From Aeromonas piscicola (GTDB lineage: Bacteria > Pseudomonadota > Gammaproteobacteria > Enterobacterales > Aeromonadaceae), in assembly GCF_000820005.1 (NCBI RefSeq), contig NZ_CDBL01000079.1, positions 75,931-127,704 of the forward strand: a stretch of 51,774 nt of DNA. Direction: 5' to 3'. A program made the translations under genes and the position numbers. Below the pieces are notes generated by a model that did not search any database, was not told the DNA's origin, and worked only from the letters and a program-made list of their open reading frames with translations. This document shows positions 25,980 through 34,060 of this stretch, in pieces; position 1 is the first letter of the stretch, and each line of letters begins with the position of its first letter.

Positions 25980-27518
25980 ATGGTTTCCCGTAAGCCGTTC
26001 TATTTGCTGGTCGCCCTGCTGTACATTGTCGGCCTGGGGATGACGTTTTATCACCACATAGCGTTGGACGTGCCGCTGACGCCGGGTGAAAAACGCCAGA
26101 TCTGGTCCATCGAGGCCAAGTTGGAGTTCGAGGCCACCGGCGAGCCGGTGATCGCCTCCCTGGCCATTCCGGGCACTCAGCCCGGTTTCACCCTGATGAA
26201 CGAGAATGCCGCGAGCCCGGGCTATGGCCTGTCGTTTGTCGAGAAGGATGGTGATGCCCGTGCCGAGTGGTCCATTCGCACCGCCTCCGGCCGTCAGGAG
26301 CTTTACTACCGCGTCGACATGATGGCTGACGAGCACGCCAAACCGGCGGCACTGGCCCAGCCCCCCGTCATCGAGAAGCAGATAGAGAGCGAGCCTTACG
26401 CCACCGCGATGAAGCAGATCTCCGAGCGGGCGCAGGAGCGCTCCGCCGACGGCTACACCCTGACCCGCGAGATCATCAAGGAGATCGAGAAGCAGGAGCA
26501 GAACGCCGAGCTGCTGAAGTCTCACAAGAGCCGCGCCAACCTGATCGCCGAACTGCTCAACAACGCCGAGGTTCCAGCCCGGGTAGTGCATGCCCTGAGC
26601 CTGGAAGACGGTCGCCGTCGCCAGGAGCTGGTGGATTACCTGCAGGTGTTCAACAGCCCGACCGACTACAAGCTGTTCAACCCGCAAACCGGTGAACAGG
26701 GTCGCCCTGCCAACCTGCTGCTGTGGGAATACAACTCCGGCGCCCTGCTGGACGTGACCGGCGGCCACAACTCCAAGGTGACCTTCTCGATGATCGAGCA
26801 GGAACAACCAGTGAACGTGGCGCTGGCGCAGAAGTTCGAAAAATCAGAGATGATGAACTTCTCCATCCACAGTCTGCCGCTGGAAGAGCAGGCGCTGTTC
26901 AAGGGCTTGCTGCTGATCCCCATCGGCGTGCTGATGGTGGTGTTCCTGCGGGTCATCGTCGGTATCAAGACCTCGGGCACCTTCATGCCAGTGCTGATCG
27001 CGGTCGCCTTCATCCAGACCTCCCTCATCACGGGTCTGATCGGCTTCCTGCTGATCGTCGGCACCGGTCTCATCATCCGTTCCTACCTGTCGCGGCTCAA
27101 CTTGCTGCTGGTGGCCCGAATATCGGCGATCATCATCATGGTGATCTCGATGATCGGTATCTTCTCCGCCTTCGCCTTCAAGCTGGGGCTGACCGACGGC
27201 ATGAAGATCACCTTCTTCCCGATGATCATCCTCTCCTGGACCATAGAGCGGATGTCCATTCTGTGGGAAGAAGAGGGTCCGAAAGAGGTCGTCCGTCAGG
27301 GCGGTGGTTCCCTGCTGGTGGCGGTCATCGCCTACCTGGCCATGGACAACGAGCTGATCCGTCACCTGACCTTCAACTTCCTCGGCCTGCAACTTGTGCT
27401 GATGGCGACCGTGCTGCTGCTGGGTAACTACACCGGCTACAAGCTGAGCGAGCTCAAGCGCTTCAAACCGCTGGTGAACGAGATCAAGTCTGGCGCCACC
27501 CCGGGTAAGGACAAGTAA
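25980..27518 (+). CDS. Inactive transglutaminase-7TM membrane protein
   Basis: A 512-residue inner-membrane protein. One N-terminal helix (8-28) is followed by a periplasmic region (about 30-300) whose late part, NLIAELLNNAEVPARVVHAL then DYKLFNPQTG, resembles a transglutaminase core. At least six further membrane helices fill residues 308-495. The whole protein contains no cysteine, so the catalytic triad cannot exist, consistent with families named 'inactive transglutaminase fused to 7TM'. It lies between the retropepsin-like lipoprotein and the ATP-grasp ligase with 3-bp gaps on both sides, implying a complex that links a cytosolic ligase to the periplasm. Role unknown. Confidence 0.8.
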   Translation: MVSRKPFYLLVALLYIVGLGMTFYHHIALDVPLTPGEKRQIWSIEAKLEFEATGEPVIASLAIPGTQPGFTLMNENAASPGYGLSFVEKDGDARAEWSIRTASGRQELYYRVDMMADEHAKPAALAQPPVIEKQIESEPYATAMKQISERAQERSADGYTLTREIIKEIEKQEQNAELLKSHKSRANLIAELLNNAEVPARVVHALSLEDGRRRQELVDYLQVFNSPTDYKLFNPQTGEQGRPANLLLWEYNSGALLDVTGGHNSKVTFSMIEQEQPVNVALAQKFEKSEMMNFSIHSLPLEEQALFKGLLLIPIGVLMVVFLRVIVGIKTSGTFMPVLIAVAFIQTSLITGLIGFLLIVGTGLIIRSYLSRLNLLLVARISAIIIMVISMIGIFSAFAFKLGLTDGMKITFFPMIILSWTIERMSILWEEEGPKEVVRQGGGSLLVAVIAYLAMDNELIRHLTFNFLGLQLVLMATVLLLGNYTGYKLSELKRFKPLVNEIKSGATPGKDK

Positions 27519-27521
27519 CAG

Positions 27522-28487
27522 ATGTGGTTCTGGGAAAAATACACCAGTCCGTGGAGCCTGTCCCAGGCAGGCATCCTCGGCATGAACAAACGCAACCACT
27601 CCTACATCAGCCGCTACAACCCGCGCAGCCTCTACCCCTTGGTGGATGACAAGCTGCAGACCAAGCGCATCGCGCTGGATGCGGGGGTGACTGTGCCGGA
27701 GCTTATCGGCACCATCCGCGAACAGCACGACGTGACCCGCATCACCCAGCTGGTCAAGGATTGGCCGGGTTTCTGCATCAAGCCGGCTCGCGGTTCGGGC
27801 GGCAAGGGGATCCTGGTGATCCTGCGTCAGGAAGATGGCCTCTTCTACAAGCCAAACGGCAGCGCCAGCAATGGTCAGGATCTGGAGCGCCATGTCTCCA
27901 ACATACTGGCCGGGCTCTATTCGCTGGGCGGCAAGCCCGACGTGGCGCTGGTGGAAGGCCTCATCAACTTCGATGATGTCTTCGATGGCTACTCATTCGA
28001 AGGGGTACCCGATGCGCGGGTGATCATCTTCAAGGGCTTCCCCGTGATGGCCATGATGCGCCTCTCCACCGCAGCCTCCGACGGCAAGGCGAACCTGCAC
28101 CAGGGCGCCGTGGGCGTGGGCCTGTGCCTGCGTACCGGCCGTGCGTTGCGGGCGGTGCAGTTTGGCAACCCGCTGCGCCACCACCCGGACACCGGCCTCG
28201 ATCTCTATGAGCTCAAGGTGCCCCACTGGGACACCCTGCTGACCCTGGCGGCCTCCTGCTACGAGATGTCGGGCCTGGGTTACATCGGCACCGACATGGT
28301 GCTGGACAAGTTCCGCGGCCCCATGCTGCTGGAGCTCAACGCCCGGCCGGGTCTCGCCATCCAGATTGCCAACGGCCGCGGCCTGGTGCCCAATCTCAAG
28401 ACCATAGAGAAGCTGGGCCAGGTCAAGATGAACGTGGAGCAGCGAGTCAACTTCGCCAAGGATCACTTCGGTATCTTCGACGAGTAG
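27522..28487 (+). CDS. Alpha-L-glutamate ligase-like ATP-grasp enzyme (RimK-related)
   Basis: A 321-residue cytosolic ATP-grasp protein. The ATP-binding loop FCIKPARGSGGKGI starts at residue 84. The segment GVPDARVIIFKGFPVMAMMR is followed by NLHQGAVGVGL, and the Mg2+-binding motif is LLELNARPGL (E271, N273). These match RimK-related amidoligases that join an amino acid, often glutamate, to a carboxylate. The substrate is not known. It is the last gene of the cassette and ends at a strong terminator. The N-terminal GILGMNKRNHSYISRYN is characteristic of this subfamily and absent from RimK itself. Confidence 0.85.
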   Translation: MWFWEKYTSPWSLSQAGILGMNKRNHSYISRYNPRSLYPLVDDKLQTKRIALDAGVTVPELIGTIREQHDVTRITQLVKDWPGFCIKPARGSGGKGILVILRQEDGLFYKPNGSASNGQDLERHVSNILAGLYSLGGKPDVALVEGLINFDDVFDGYSFEGVPDARVIIFKGFPVMAMMRLSTAASDGKANLHQGAVGVGLCLRTGRALRAVQFGNPLRHHPDTGLDLYELKVPHWDTLLTLAASCYEMSGLGYIGTDMVLDKFRGPMLLELNARPGLAIQIANGRGLVPNLKTIEKLGQVKMNVEQRVNFAKDHFGIFDE

Positions 28488-28505
28488 CCTGACGGCCTGA
28501 TTAAC

Positions 28506-28533
28506 AAAAGCGCGCCTGTGGGCGCGCTTTTTT
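28506..28533 (+). terminator. Terminator of the amidoligase cassette
   Basis: Stem AAAAGCGCGCC/GGCGCGCTTTT with a 4-nt loop, followed by T's. It closes the transcript 19 bp after the ligase stop. Confidence 0.9.
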
Positions 28534-28580
28534 ATGGCTGGCATTTGGCCGGGAGCGAGACCGGCGCAAAAAAAGACATA

Positions 28581-28609
28581 AAAAAACCGATGCCAAGGCA
28601 TCGGTTTTT
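28581..28609 (-). terminator. Peroxiredoxin gene terminator
   Basis: On the minus strand ACCGATGCC/GGCATCGGT pairs tightly and is followed by a T-run (plus-strand A6). It lies just past the peroxiredoxin stop codon. Confidence 0.9.
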
Positions 28610-28632
28610 CAGTATCCGGTACGCAGACCTTA

Positions 28633-29235
28633 TTACAGGGAAGCGGCGTTCTCGGACAGATACTTGGCAACGCCATCCGGAGAGGCGGTCATGCCTTTTT
28701 TGCCTTTCTCCCACTGAGCCGGGCACACTTCGCCGTGCTCTTCGTGGAATTGCAGGGCGTCGACCATGCGCAGCATCTCGTCGATGTTGCGACCCAGCGG
28801 CAGATCGTTCACGACCTGGTGACGAACCACGCCGTGGCTGTCGATCAGGAAGGAGCCACGGAAAGCCACACCGGCTTCCGGGTGCTCAACGTCATAGGCT
28901 TTGCAGATCTCGTGCTTGATGTCGGCAACCAACGGGTACTTGACCGGGCCGATGCCGCCGTCTTCGATCTTGGTGTTGCGCCAGGCGTTGTGGGAGAACT
29001 CGGAGTCGATGGAGACACCGATCACTTCCACGCCACGCTTGTTGAACTCTTCCAGGCGGTGATCGAAGGCAATCAGCTCGGACGGGCAGACGAAGGTGAA
29101 ATCGAGCGGATAGAAGAACAGGACGGCTGCCTTGCCTTTGATGTGGGATGCCAGGTTGAAGGTGTCAACGATCTGGCCATTGCCCAGAACGGCAGCAGCG
29201 GTGAAATCGGGTGCGGGACGGCCTACCAATACCAT
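28633..29235 (-). CDS. Typical 2-Cys peroxiredoxin (AhpC/TSA family)
   Basis: A 200-residue thiol peroxidase reducing H2O2, organic peroxides and peroxynitrite. The peroxidatic cysteine is C50 in FYPLDFTFVCPSEL; the resolving cysteine is C171 in GEVCPAQW. The GVSIDS and GVAFRGSFLID segments are also kept. The VCP-type resolving site and extended C-terminus are Prx1-like, so thioredoxin may be the reductant rather than AhpF, which is not adjacent. The frame is open 20 codons upstream, but MVLVGRPAPDF with AGAGGAA before it sets the start at 29235. It is divergent from oxyR, which probably activates it. Confidence 0.93.
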   Translation of the reverse strand: MVLVGRPAPDFTAAAVLGNGQIVDTFNLASHIKGKAAVLFFYPLDFTFVCPSELIAFDHRLEEFNKRGVEVIGVSIDSEFSHNAWRNTKIEDGGIGPVKYPLVADIKHEICKAYDVEHPEAGVAFRGSFLIDSHGVVRHQVVNDLPLGRNIDEMLRMVDALQFHEEHGEVCPAQWEKGKKGMTASPDGVAKYLSENAASL

Positions 29236-29381
29236 ATTCAATTCCTCTTTATGTGAAGTGAACAATCCTGTCAGGATTGGGCTACCTAGAGCCAAGTCCG
29301 TCTAATTCAAGCGACAAACTATAGGCCCGGTGGTAGATTAGTTAAATCAAATTAAATAGATAGCATTAATCGGGTTTTCCT

Positions 29382-30290
29382 ATGCAACGTTGGCCCAGCC
29401 TGAAACAGCTGCAATATCTGGTCGCTCTCGACGAGCACAAGAACTTCAACCGCGCCGCCAAGGCCTGTCATGTCAGCCAGTCCACCCTGAGTACCGGGAT
29501 CCAGACGCTGGAAGACATGATGAATCTGCAACTGGTGGAGCGGGACCACAAGAGCTTCATTATGACCCCGGTCGGCATGGAAATCGTCGAGCGGGCTCGC
29601 AATTTGCTCTCGGATGCACGGGATCTGATGGAACTCGGCCAGCATCAGGGCGGCGTCATGCATGGCACTGTGCGGCTCGGCTGCATCCCCACCATAGCCC
29701 CCTTCCTGCTCAGCAAGCTGCTGCAGGTATGTGGCAAAGCCTATCCTGAGCTGGAATTGTTGCTGCGTGAAGACACCACCACCAACCTGCTCAAGCAGCT
29801 GGAGCAGGGTCAGCTCGACTTGCTGATCCTGGCGCTGCCGGTGGAGATCGGCGGCTTCCACTGCAAGATGGTCGGCCAGGACCCCTTCCACATGGTGATG
29901 CCCGCCAGCATGGCGGCCGGTCTGCACACCCCGTTCGACTACAAGGAGCTGCCCAATCAGAGCATCTTCCTGCTGGAGCGGGAGCACTGCCTCACCGAGC
30001 ATGCGGTCAGCGCCTGCCGGTTGCGGGACAAGAGCAAGATCAACCCGTTCGCCGCCACCAGCCTGCACACCCTGGTACAGATGGTCGGCGCCGGGCTTGG
30101 CACCACCTTCCTGCCGCAGATGGCCATAGATGCCGGTATCCTCGACAACACGGATCTGGTGGCCATCCCCCTGCCAGGGGAGCACCCCTACCGCGAGATC
30201 GGGCTGGTGTGGCGCCCCAGCACGACTCGGGTACAGACCTTCTACAAGTTGGCCGAGCTGCTCACCCCGCTGATCGAACCCAAGGCCTGA
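29382..30290 (+). CDS. oxyR: OxyR-type LysR hydrogen-peroxide sensor
   Basis: A 302-residue LysR regulator. The N-terminal HTH includes NFNRAAKACHVSQSTLSTGI. The sensor domain keeps both redox cysteines, C203 (EREHCLTEH) and C212 (VSACRL), spaced nine residues as in E. coli OxyR (C199/C208). Peroxide should form the disulfide and turn on transcription. It sits head-to-head with a 2-Cys peroxiredoxin across 146 bp of A/T-rich DNA, a classic OxyR-target layout. A full four-part OxyR motif could not be assigned by eye. The ribosome site is weak. It ends at a strong terminator shared with the hemolysin gene. Confidence 0.92.
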   Translation: MQRWPSLKQLQYLVALDEHKNFNRAAKACHVSQSTLSTGIQTLEDMMNLQLVERDHKSFIMTPVGMEIVERARNLLSDARDLMELGQHQGGVMHGTVRLGCIPTIAPFLLSKLLQVCGKAYPELELLLREDTTTNLLKQLEQGQLDLLILALPVEIGGFHCKMVGQDPFHMVMPASMAAGLHTPFDYKELPNQSIFLLEREHCLTEHAVSACRLRDKSKINPFAATSLHTLVQMVGAGLGTTFLPQMAIDAGILDNTDLVAIPLPGEHPYREIGLVWRPSTTRVQTFYKLAELLTPLIEPKA

Positions 30291-30308
30291 ACTTAGACAG
30301 ACTTCCAT

Positions 30309-30337
30309 GAAAACGCCGGCAACTTGCCGGCGTTTTC
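30309..30337. terminator. Bidirectional terminator between oxyR and hemolysin gene
   Basis: GAAAACGCCGGC/GCCGGCGTTTTC forms a 12-bp perfect stem with loop AACTT. T-rich arms lie on both strands between two convergent genes. Confidence 0.9.
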
Positions 30338-30362
30338 ATTGGTCAATGACTCTGACACTAAA

Positions 30363-32228
30363 TCAGTTGCCGGTCGGTGGCCCGAAGATCTGGGTGTAGG
30401 AGGTCAGGGTACGCAGGCTGACGTCACCAGGCTGGCCATTCTCGTCATAGAGCGCCAGCGCGCCCGTCTGCTTGTCGTGACCCAGCAGCTGATGGGCGCT
30501 CAGGTTGCTGAGTGCATCGCTCTCCGCTTTCCACTCCCAGCGTTGTCCCAGACTCAGGCTGCAGCTCTGCAACTGGCCCAGGTTGTTGCCATCCAGGCAG
30601 TGACGGGTATCCAGCGCACTGACATAGCGGCCGTACTGGTCATAGATGAAGGACTGGGCGGCCGAGGTCTCGTCACAGGTCACGGCGCTCACGCCTTGCT
30701 GGGCATCGGCGCTCAGGCAACGGTTGTCAAAGCCGCCCAGCTGCAGGTTGACCGGGCGACCGCCGGTAAACACCGGGTGGTTCCAGTCCACCTTGAAGCT
30801 GGTGGAGGCGGTCACCCGTCTGCGCTTGTCGACATCCTCGAAGCCCTGGAAGGAGACATGGGCGCCCACCACGTAATAGTGCTTGTAGATGCCGGTGTAG
30901 ATGGGGCGGATGTTGACCGAGGAGTCAATCTTGAACTCTGTGCTGCCCTGCTCGTTGGGCGCCGCCTTGTAGATGACGTCCAGATTCGGCACGAAGCCCT
31001 TGTAGCTCAGCGGCTGGATGCGATTGTGATCCACATCATACCCCATGCCCCATACTGTGGCCGTCTTGGACGAGAGCAGAGACTCCGCCGTCGCGTATTG
31101 ATCCCGCACCCAGCTGAAACTCACCTTCTGGGCGCTGGGAGCCGAGCGCTCGACCCGATAGTCCTGGGTGTTGTAGGCGAGCTGGCGCTGCTGGCTGAAC
31201 TTGGCCGAGGCCTCCAGCTTGGCCTTGGGCCCGTCCTTGTTCACTTCGACCCCGCCGGTCACCCCCACCTCGAAGCCGGAGATCTCGCGATGCTCATACT
31301 TGCTGTTGAGGTTGGTGGGCAGGCTCTTGAGCACGGCCGCCTTGGCGTTGGAGGCTTCGATGGTGAAGCGGTAGTCCTGGGCGATGGCGTCGGTGGCATA
31401 GTCCCGCGCCCAGCCGTCGAGCAGGGTGTAACCGGCAAAGTTCTCGCTCCAGGTGAGATCTTCGTTGAGCTGGATGCCGGCACCGGCCGACTCCTCATCC
31501 AGCGAGATCCGCACTATCTTGGCATCCGGCGTGGCGGAGCCCGTGTTGCCAAATTGCAGGGAGCGCTCCAGGTTCACCCGATAGACCAGCGAGATGTTCG
31601 GCGAGTCACAGAACAGCCGATCCCCCCGATCCCAGGTGCGCGAGCGCGGGAAGGTACACTCGGCATCGCTGATCTTGCGATTGACGTTGAGGTAGAAGGC
31701 CACGTGCGGCAAGCCGGCCTCGGCAGTGGCCGGCTGGGTGAGGGAGCGTTTGTGGCGTTTGCCCTGCCCCGCAAGACTCTCGACCCGCTCCATTACCCGA
31801 TAGAAGGCCGGATCATCGACGCCCCCCAGCGGGGTAAACAGCAGCGCGCCCTTGTAGGCGGAGACCAGCACCCAGTCGGCATCGAACGAGATGCCGGCCA
31901 GCTGCTCCATGGCCTTTCTGGCCTGTTGCCGCTCGCCCTTGTCAGTGATGGCGCTGAAGTCGATGAAGACGCGCTCCCCCTGCCCCAGCACGCGCTCGCG
32001 CAGTTGATCAGGTGTCAGCACGCTGGCGGCCTGCTGCTCATCCAGCCAGACGCCGGCGTTGAGGTAGAGAAGTCCCTGCTCCGATTGCAGGCTGGCCAGC
32101 ATGGCGGTGCCCTGATCGGTACGCTCGCCTATGTCTTCGGCATGCACGCTGCCTGCCAGCAAGGCCAGCGCGAGCAGACTGAGAGTGGGAGCCTGAGTGA
32201 TGAATTTGCGTGGTTTTTTGTTTTTCAT
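30363..32228 (-). CDS. hlyA: Pore-forming hemolysin, HlyA/AHH1 type
   Basis: A 621-residue secreted beta-barrel toxin of the V. cholerae cytolysin family. A signal peptide (1-30, ending SVHA) is followed by a pro-region up to about 160, where the basic stretch KRHKR (157-161) is a plausible activation site. The leukocidin-like cytolysin domain covers about 170-470. The C-terminal beta-trefoil (ricin-like) lectin has repeats such as DNRCLSADAQQG and TRHCLDGNN. The second (beta-prism) lectin of VCC seems to be missing, as in the shorter Aeromonas homologues. AAGGAG lies 7 nt before the ATG. It has a long AT-rich upstream region and a 5'UTR hairpin. Confidence 0.92.
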   Translation of the reverse strand: MKNKKPRKFITQAPTLSLLALALLAGSVHAEDIGERTDQGTAMLASLQSEQGLLYLNAGVWLDEQQAASVLTPDQLRERVLGQGERVFIDFSAITDKGERQQARKAMEQLAGISFDADWVLVSAYKGALLFTPLGGVDDPAFYRVMERVESLAGQGKRHKRSLTQPATAEAGLPHVAFYLNVNRKISDAECTFPRSRTWDRGDRLFCDSPNISLVYRVNLERSLQFGNTGSATPDAKIVRISLDEESAGAGIQLNEDLTWSENFAGYTLLDGWARDYATDAIAQDYRFTIEASNAKAAVLKSLPTNLNSKYEHREISGFEVGVTGGVEVNKDGPKAKLEASAKFSQQRQLAYNTQDYRVERSAPSAQKVSFSWVRDQYATAESLLSSKTATVWGMGYDVDHNRIQPLSYKGFVPNLDVIYKAAPNEQGSTEFKIDSSVNIRPIYTGIYKHYYVVGAHVSFQGFEDVDKRRRVTASTSFKVDWNHPVFTGGRPVNLQLGGFDNRCLSADAQQGVSAVTCDETSAAQSFIYDQYGRYVSALDTRHCLDGNNLGQLQSCSLSLGQRWEWKAESDALSNLSAHQLLGHDKQTGALALYDENGQPGDVSLRTLTSYTQIFGPPTGN

Positions 32229-32260
32229 TGTTAGCTCCTTGTCGAATCACACCAGACTAT

Positions 32261-32278
32261 TTCCACCATGAGGTGGAA
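32261..32278 (-). promoter_or_regulatory. 5'UTR hairpin of hlyA
   Basis: TTCCACC-ATGA-GGTGGAA is a 7-bp perfect stem 33-50 nt before the hlyA start codon. It could stabilise the mRNA or serve as an operator dyad. Confidence 0.5.
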
Positions 32279-32821
32279 CAGCATAACCCTATTATTGATG
32301 GTTATATTACGGTGTTATTCTGCTTGCTTGCCAATCAATGCCAACCATTTTTCTCGCTGTGAATTAACAGCGTGTTCGTGGCGAGTATTTCATATGACAA
32401 AACAAGGACTGAGATGCAGTCTAAGGTGGAAGATTCGGCGCTCGCCGATGCTATTACACTGTTTGCCGAGTACACAGTTGTCGCGCTGTGATAGCACTGC
32501 CCACTTTGGATGCAGGTGACACCTGTCTTGAGCCTCGCGTCCCTGTTCATCGGCCTGAACGATGCAGCGGGAGCCTGATGCCTTGGGCATTCTGCCGCGA
32601 GGAAACACTCACTGCTATGGGCTCGATATCATGGGGTTGCCCTCCTCTGTCTGATGATATTGTCAGCCAACGCCAGTCATTGACCGAATATTATTATGTG
32701 AGGCAGTTTCGGGAATATACCCATATATATCTAATTTTCTGCCACCATATTGATGACGGATGTGGCTTGTCTAGCTGCCAGCTGTAATACGATTTCATCA
32801 TAACGAATTAGCCTGAAATCA

Positions 32822-32843
32822 GAACGTGACACAGATCACGCGA
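32822..32843. promoter_or_regulatory. Candidate CRP site
   Basis: GTGACACAGATCAC (32826-32839) matches GTGA-N6-TCAC exactly. It is 240 bp before the NlpC/P60 gene and about 600 bp from hlyA, so the target is uncertain. Confidence 0.6.
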
Positions 32844-33081
32844 TGACGTCAATAACGTTAATGATAAAATAATTTAAACTTGAATAGAATAATTACGTTA
32901 ATATTGAAATGCTCATTCAAGATAATCGCCAAATATTGTTCAAATGAATACAATCGATAATATGACGTCCCTCAGCCTATGCCCTTTCCAGCCGCTCAGG
33001 CGTGGTTTATTGCCAACAAGGCTATGTTCGAGCCCCAAACCCCGTTTATGATGAGCGGGTCGTCGAGTCGAAGGAGCCCCC

Positions 33082-33528
33082 ATGCATTGCAAGTTACTGC
33101 TGCCCCTGCTGGCCCTGTTGCTGGCCGCCTGTTCCAGCACGCCCGAACCGCCGCCACCTCGTCAGAGCAGTGCCTTCGACGGCTTCTACCAGCAATGGCG
33201 CGGCGTGCCCTATCGCATGGGCGGTGCCAGCCGGGCCGGGCTCGACTGCTCCGCCTTCACCCAGCTTGCCTACCAGCAGGTGCTCGGTTTCAACCTCCCC
33301 AGAACCACTGAATCCCAGGCCAGCCTGGGCACGCCGGTCGATCGCTACCGCTTGCAGCACGGCGATCTGGTCTTCTTCAAGACCGGCTGGCAGCAATACC
33401 ATGTCGGTGTCTACACGGGGGCCGGGGAGTTCATCCACGCCTCCACCAGCAAGGGGGTGATTCGCTCGCGCCTCGACAATGTCTACTGGAACAGCCGCTA
33501 CTGGCAGGCGCGCCGTCTGACGCAGTGA
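33082..33528 (+). CDS. nlpC: NlpC/P60 family lipoprotein
   Basis: A 148-residue predicted outer-membrane lipoprotein. The lipobox LLAAC ends at C17, followed by a proline-rich linker and one NlpC/P60 cysteine-peptidase domain. The catalytic residues are C56 in AGLDCSAFT, H107 in YHVGVYTG, and H119 in FIHAST. Family members cut peptide cross-links in peptidoglycan. The size matches E. coli NlpC (154 aa). AAGGAG lies 5 nt before the ATG, which supports the start, and a strong terminator follows. Confidence 0.92.
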   Translation: MHCKLLLPLLALLLAACSSTPEPPPPRQSSAFDGFYQQWRGVPYRMGGASRAGLDCSAFTQLAYQQVLGFNLPRTTESQASLGTPVDRYRLQHGDLVFFKTGWQQYHVGVYTGAGEFIHASTSKGVIRSRLDNVYWNSRYWQARRLTQ

Positions 33529-33546
33529 GACCCGCTCACCATGAGA

Positions 33547-33579
33547 AATGAGAAAGGCCCGTGACGGGCCTTTCTCATT
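33547..33579. terminator. nlpC terminator
   Basis: AATGAGAAAGGCCC/GGGCCTTTCTCATT is a 14-bp perfect stem with loop GTGAC between convergent genes. T-tracts are short, so stem strength dominates. Confidence 0.8.
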
Positions 33580-33593
33580 GTCTGTTTGCCGAC

Positions 33594-33887
33594 TCAGTGC
33601 TTGCGATGCCAGCGTGGCGAGGTGGCTTTCTCGCCCCAGGGGGTGACGCATGGCAACAAGGCCCCCTCGATCACCGTATCGCTGCTGGCCAGCGCCTCGG
33701 CAATCTTCTGATGCAGCACCCGCAGCAAGCGTCCCTCCTGCTCCGCCAGGGAGTGACCCGCGGCAAAGAACTCGCGCTGGTGTTGCAGCGCCAGCTTCTG
33801 GGCAAATTCATAGGTGTTGAAGCAATCCGGCATCCGCTCGACCACATCATCAAGCCGGGCCAACAAGCTGTTCAGTTCCCTGGTCAT
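33594..33887 (-). CDS. Hypothetical protein, 97 aa
   Basis: I do not recognise a family. The 97-residue product is predicted soluble and mostly helical (LNSLLARLDDVVERM; FAQKLALQHQREFF; LLRVLHQKIAEAL), ending in a short basic tail GEKATSPRWHRKH. There is no signal peptide or membrane segment. AAGGAG lies 8 nt before the ATG at 33887, which favours a real gene over the longer open frame to 33986. It converges on nlpC, with a shared hairpin between them, and is divergent from the aldehyde dehydrogenase operon. Confidence 0.65.
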   Translation of the reverse strand: MTRELNSLLARLDDVVERMPDCFNTYEFAQKLALQHQREFFAAGHSLAEQEGRLLRVLHQKIAEALASSDTVIEGALLPCVTPWGEKATSPRWHRKH

Positions 33888-34060
33888 GTCGTTCACTCCT
33901 TGTAGGTTGACGGCCAAAAAACTACCCCTAATTGGATAAGACACCAACCACCAAATCTCGAAACTGTGGTGGGTCGCACAGTTCACAGGTGAGTCATCCG
34001 CGACCCTATGCTAAGCCAGATGGCAAAACTTTACAGCCGATTAACAAGCCGCTAGATTTA

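Larger units (their letters stand above)
32229..33081. other. AT-rich control region between hlyA and nlpC
   Basis: An 853-bp gap with base composition far more AT-rich than its surroundings, especially 32280-32480 and 32660-32960. It holds a 5'UTR hairpin (32261-32278), a CRP-like site (32822-32843), a pair of ACGTTAAT direct repeats 40 bp apart (32855-32862, 32895-32902), and a CTTGAAT/ATTCAAG inverted repeat (32879-32921). Short frames in it lack ribosome sites and domains; I call no gene. Confidence 0.6.

Noticed and set aside
29236..29381. Full OxyR binding motif
   Set aside because: ATAG and CTAT pieces occur, but spacing does not give four ordered contacts, so no site was annotated.
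30324..32234. 636-codon plus-strand frame opposite the hemolysin
   Set aside because: Complete antisense overlap with a clear toxin gene; it also runs through the shared terminator.
32488..32787. 99-codon frame in the hlyA upstream region
   Set aside because: No ribosome site, no motif, mixed composition crossing from GC-rich to AT-rich DNA. The region is better explained as regulatory.
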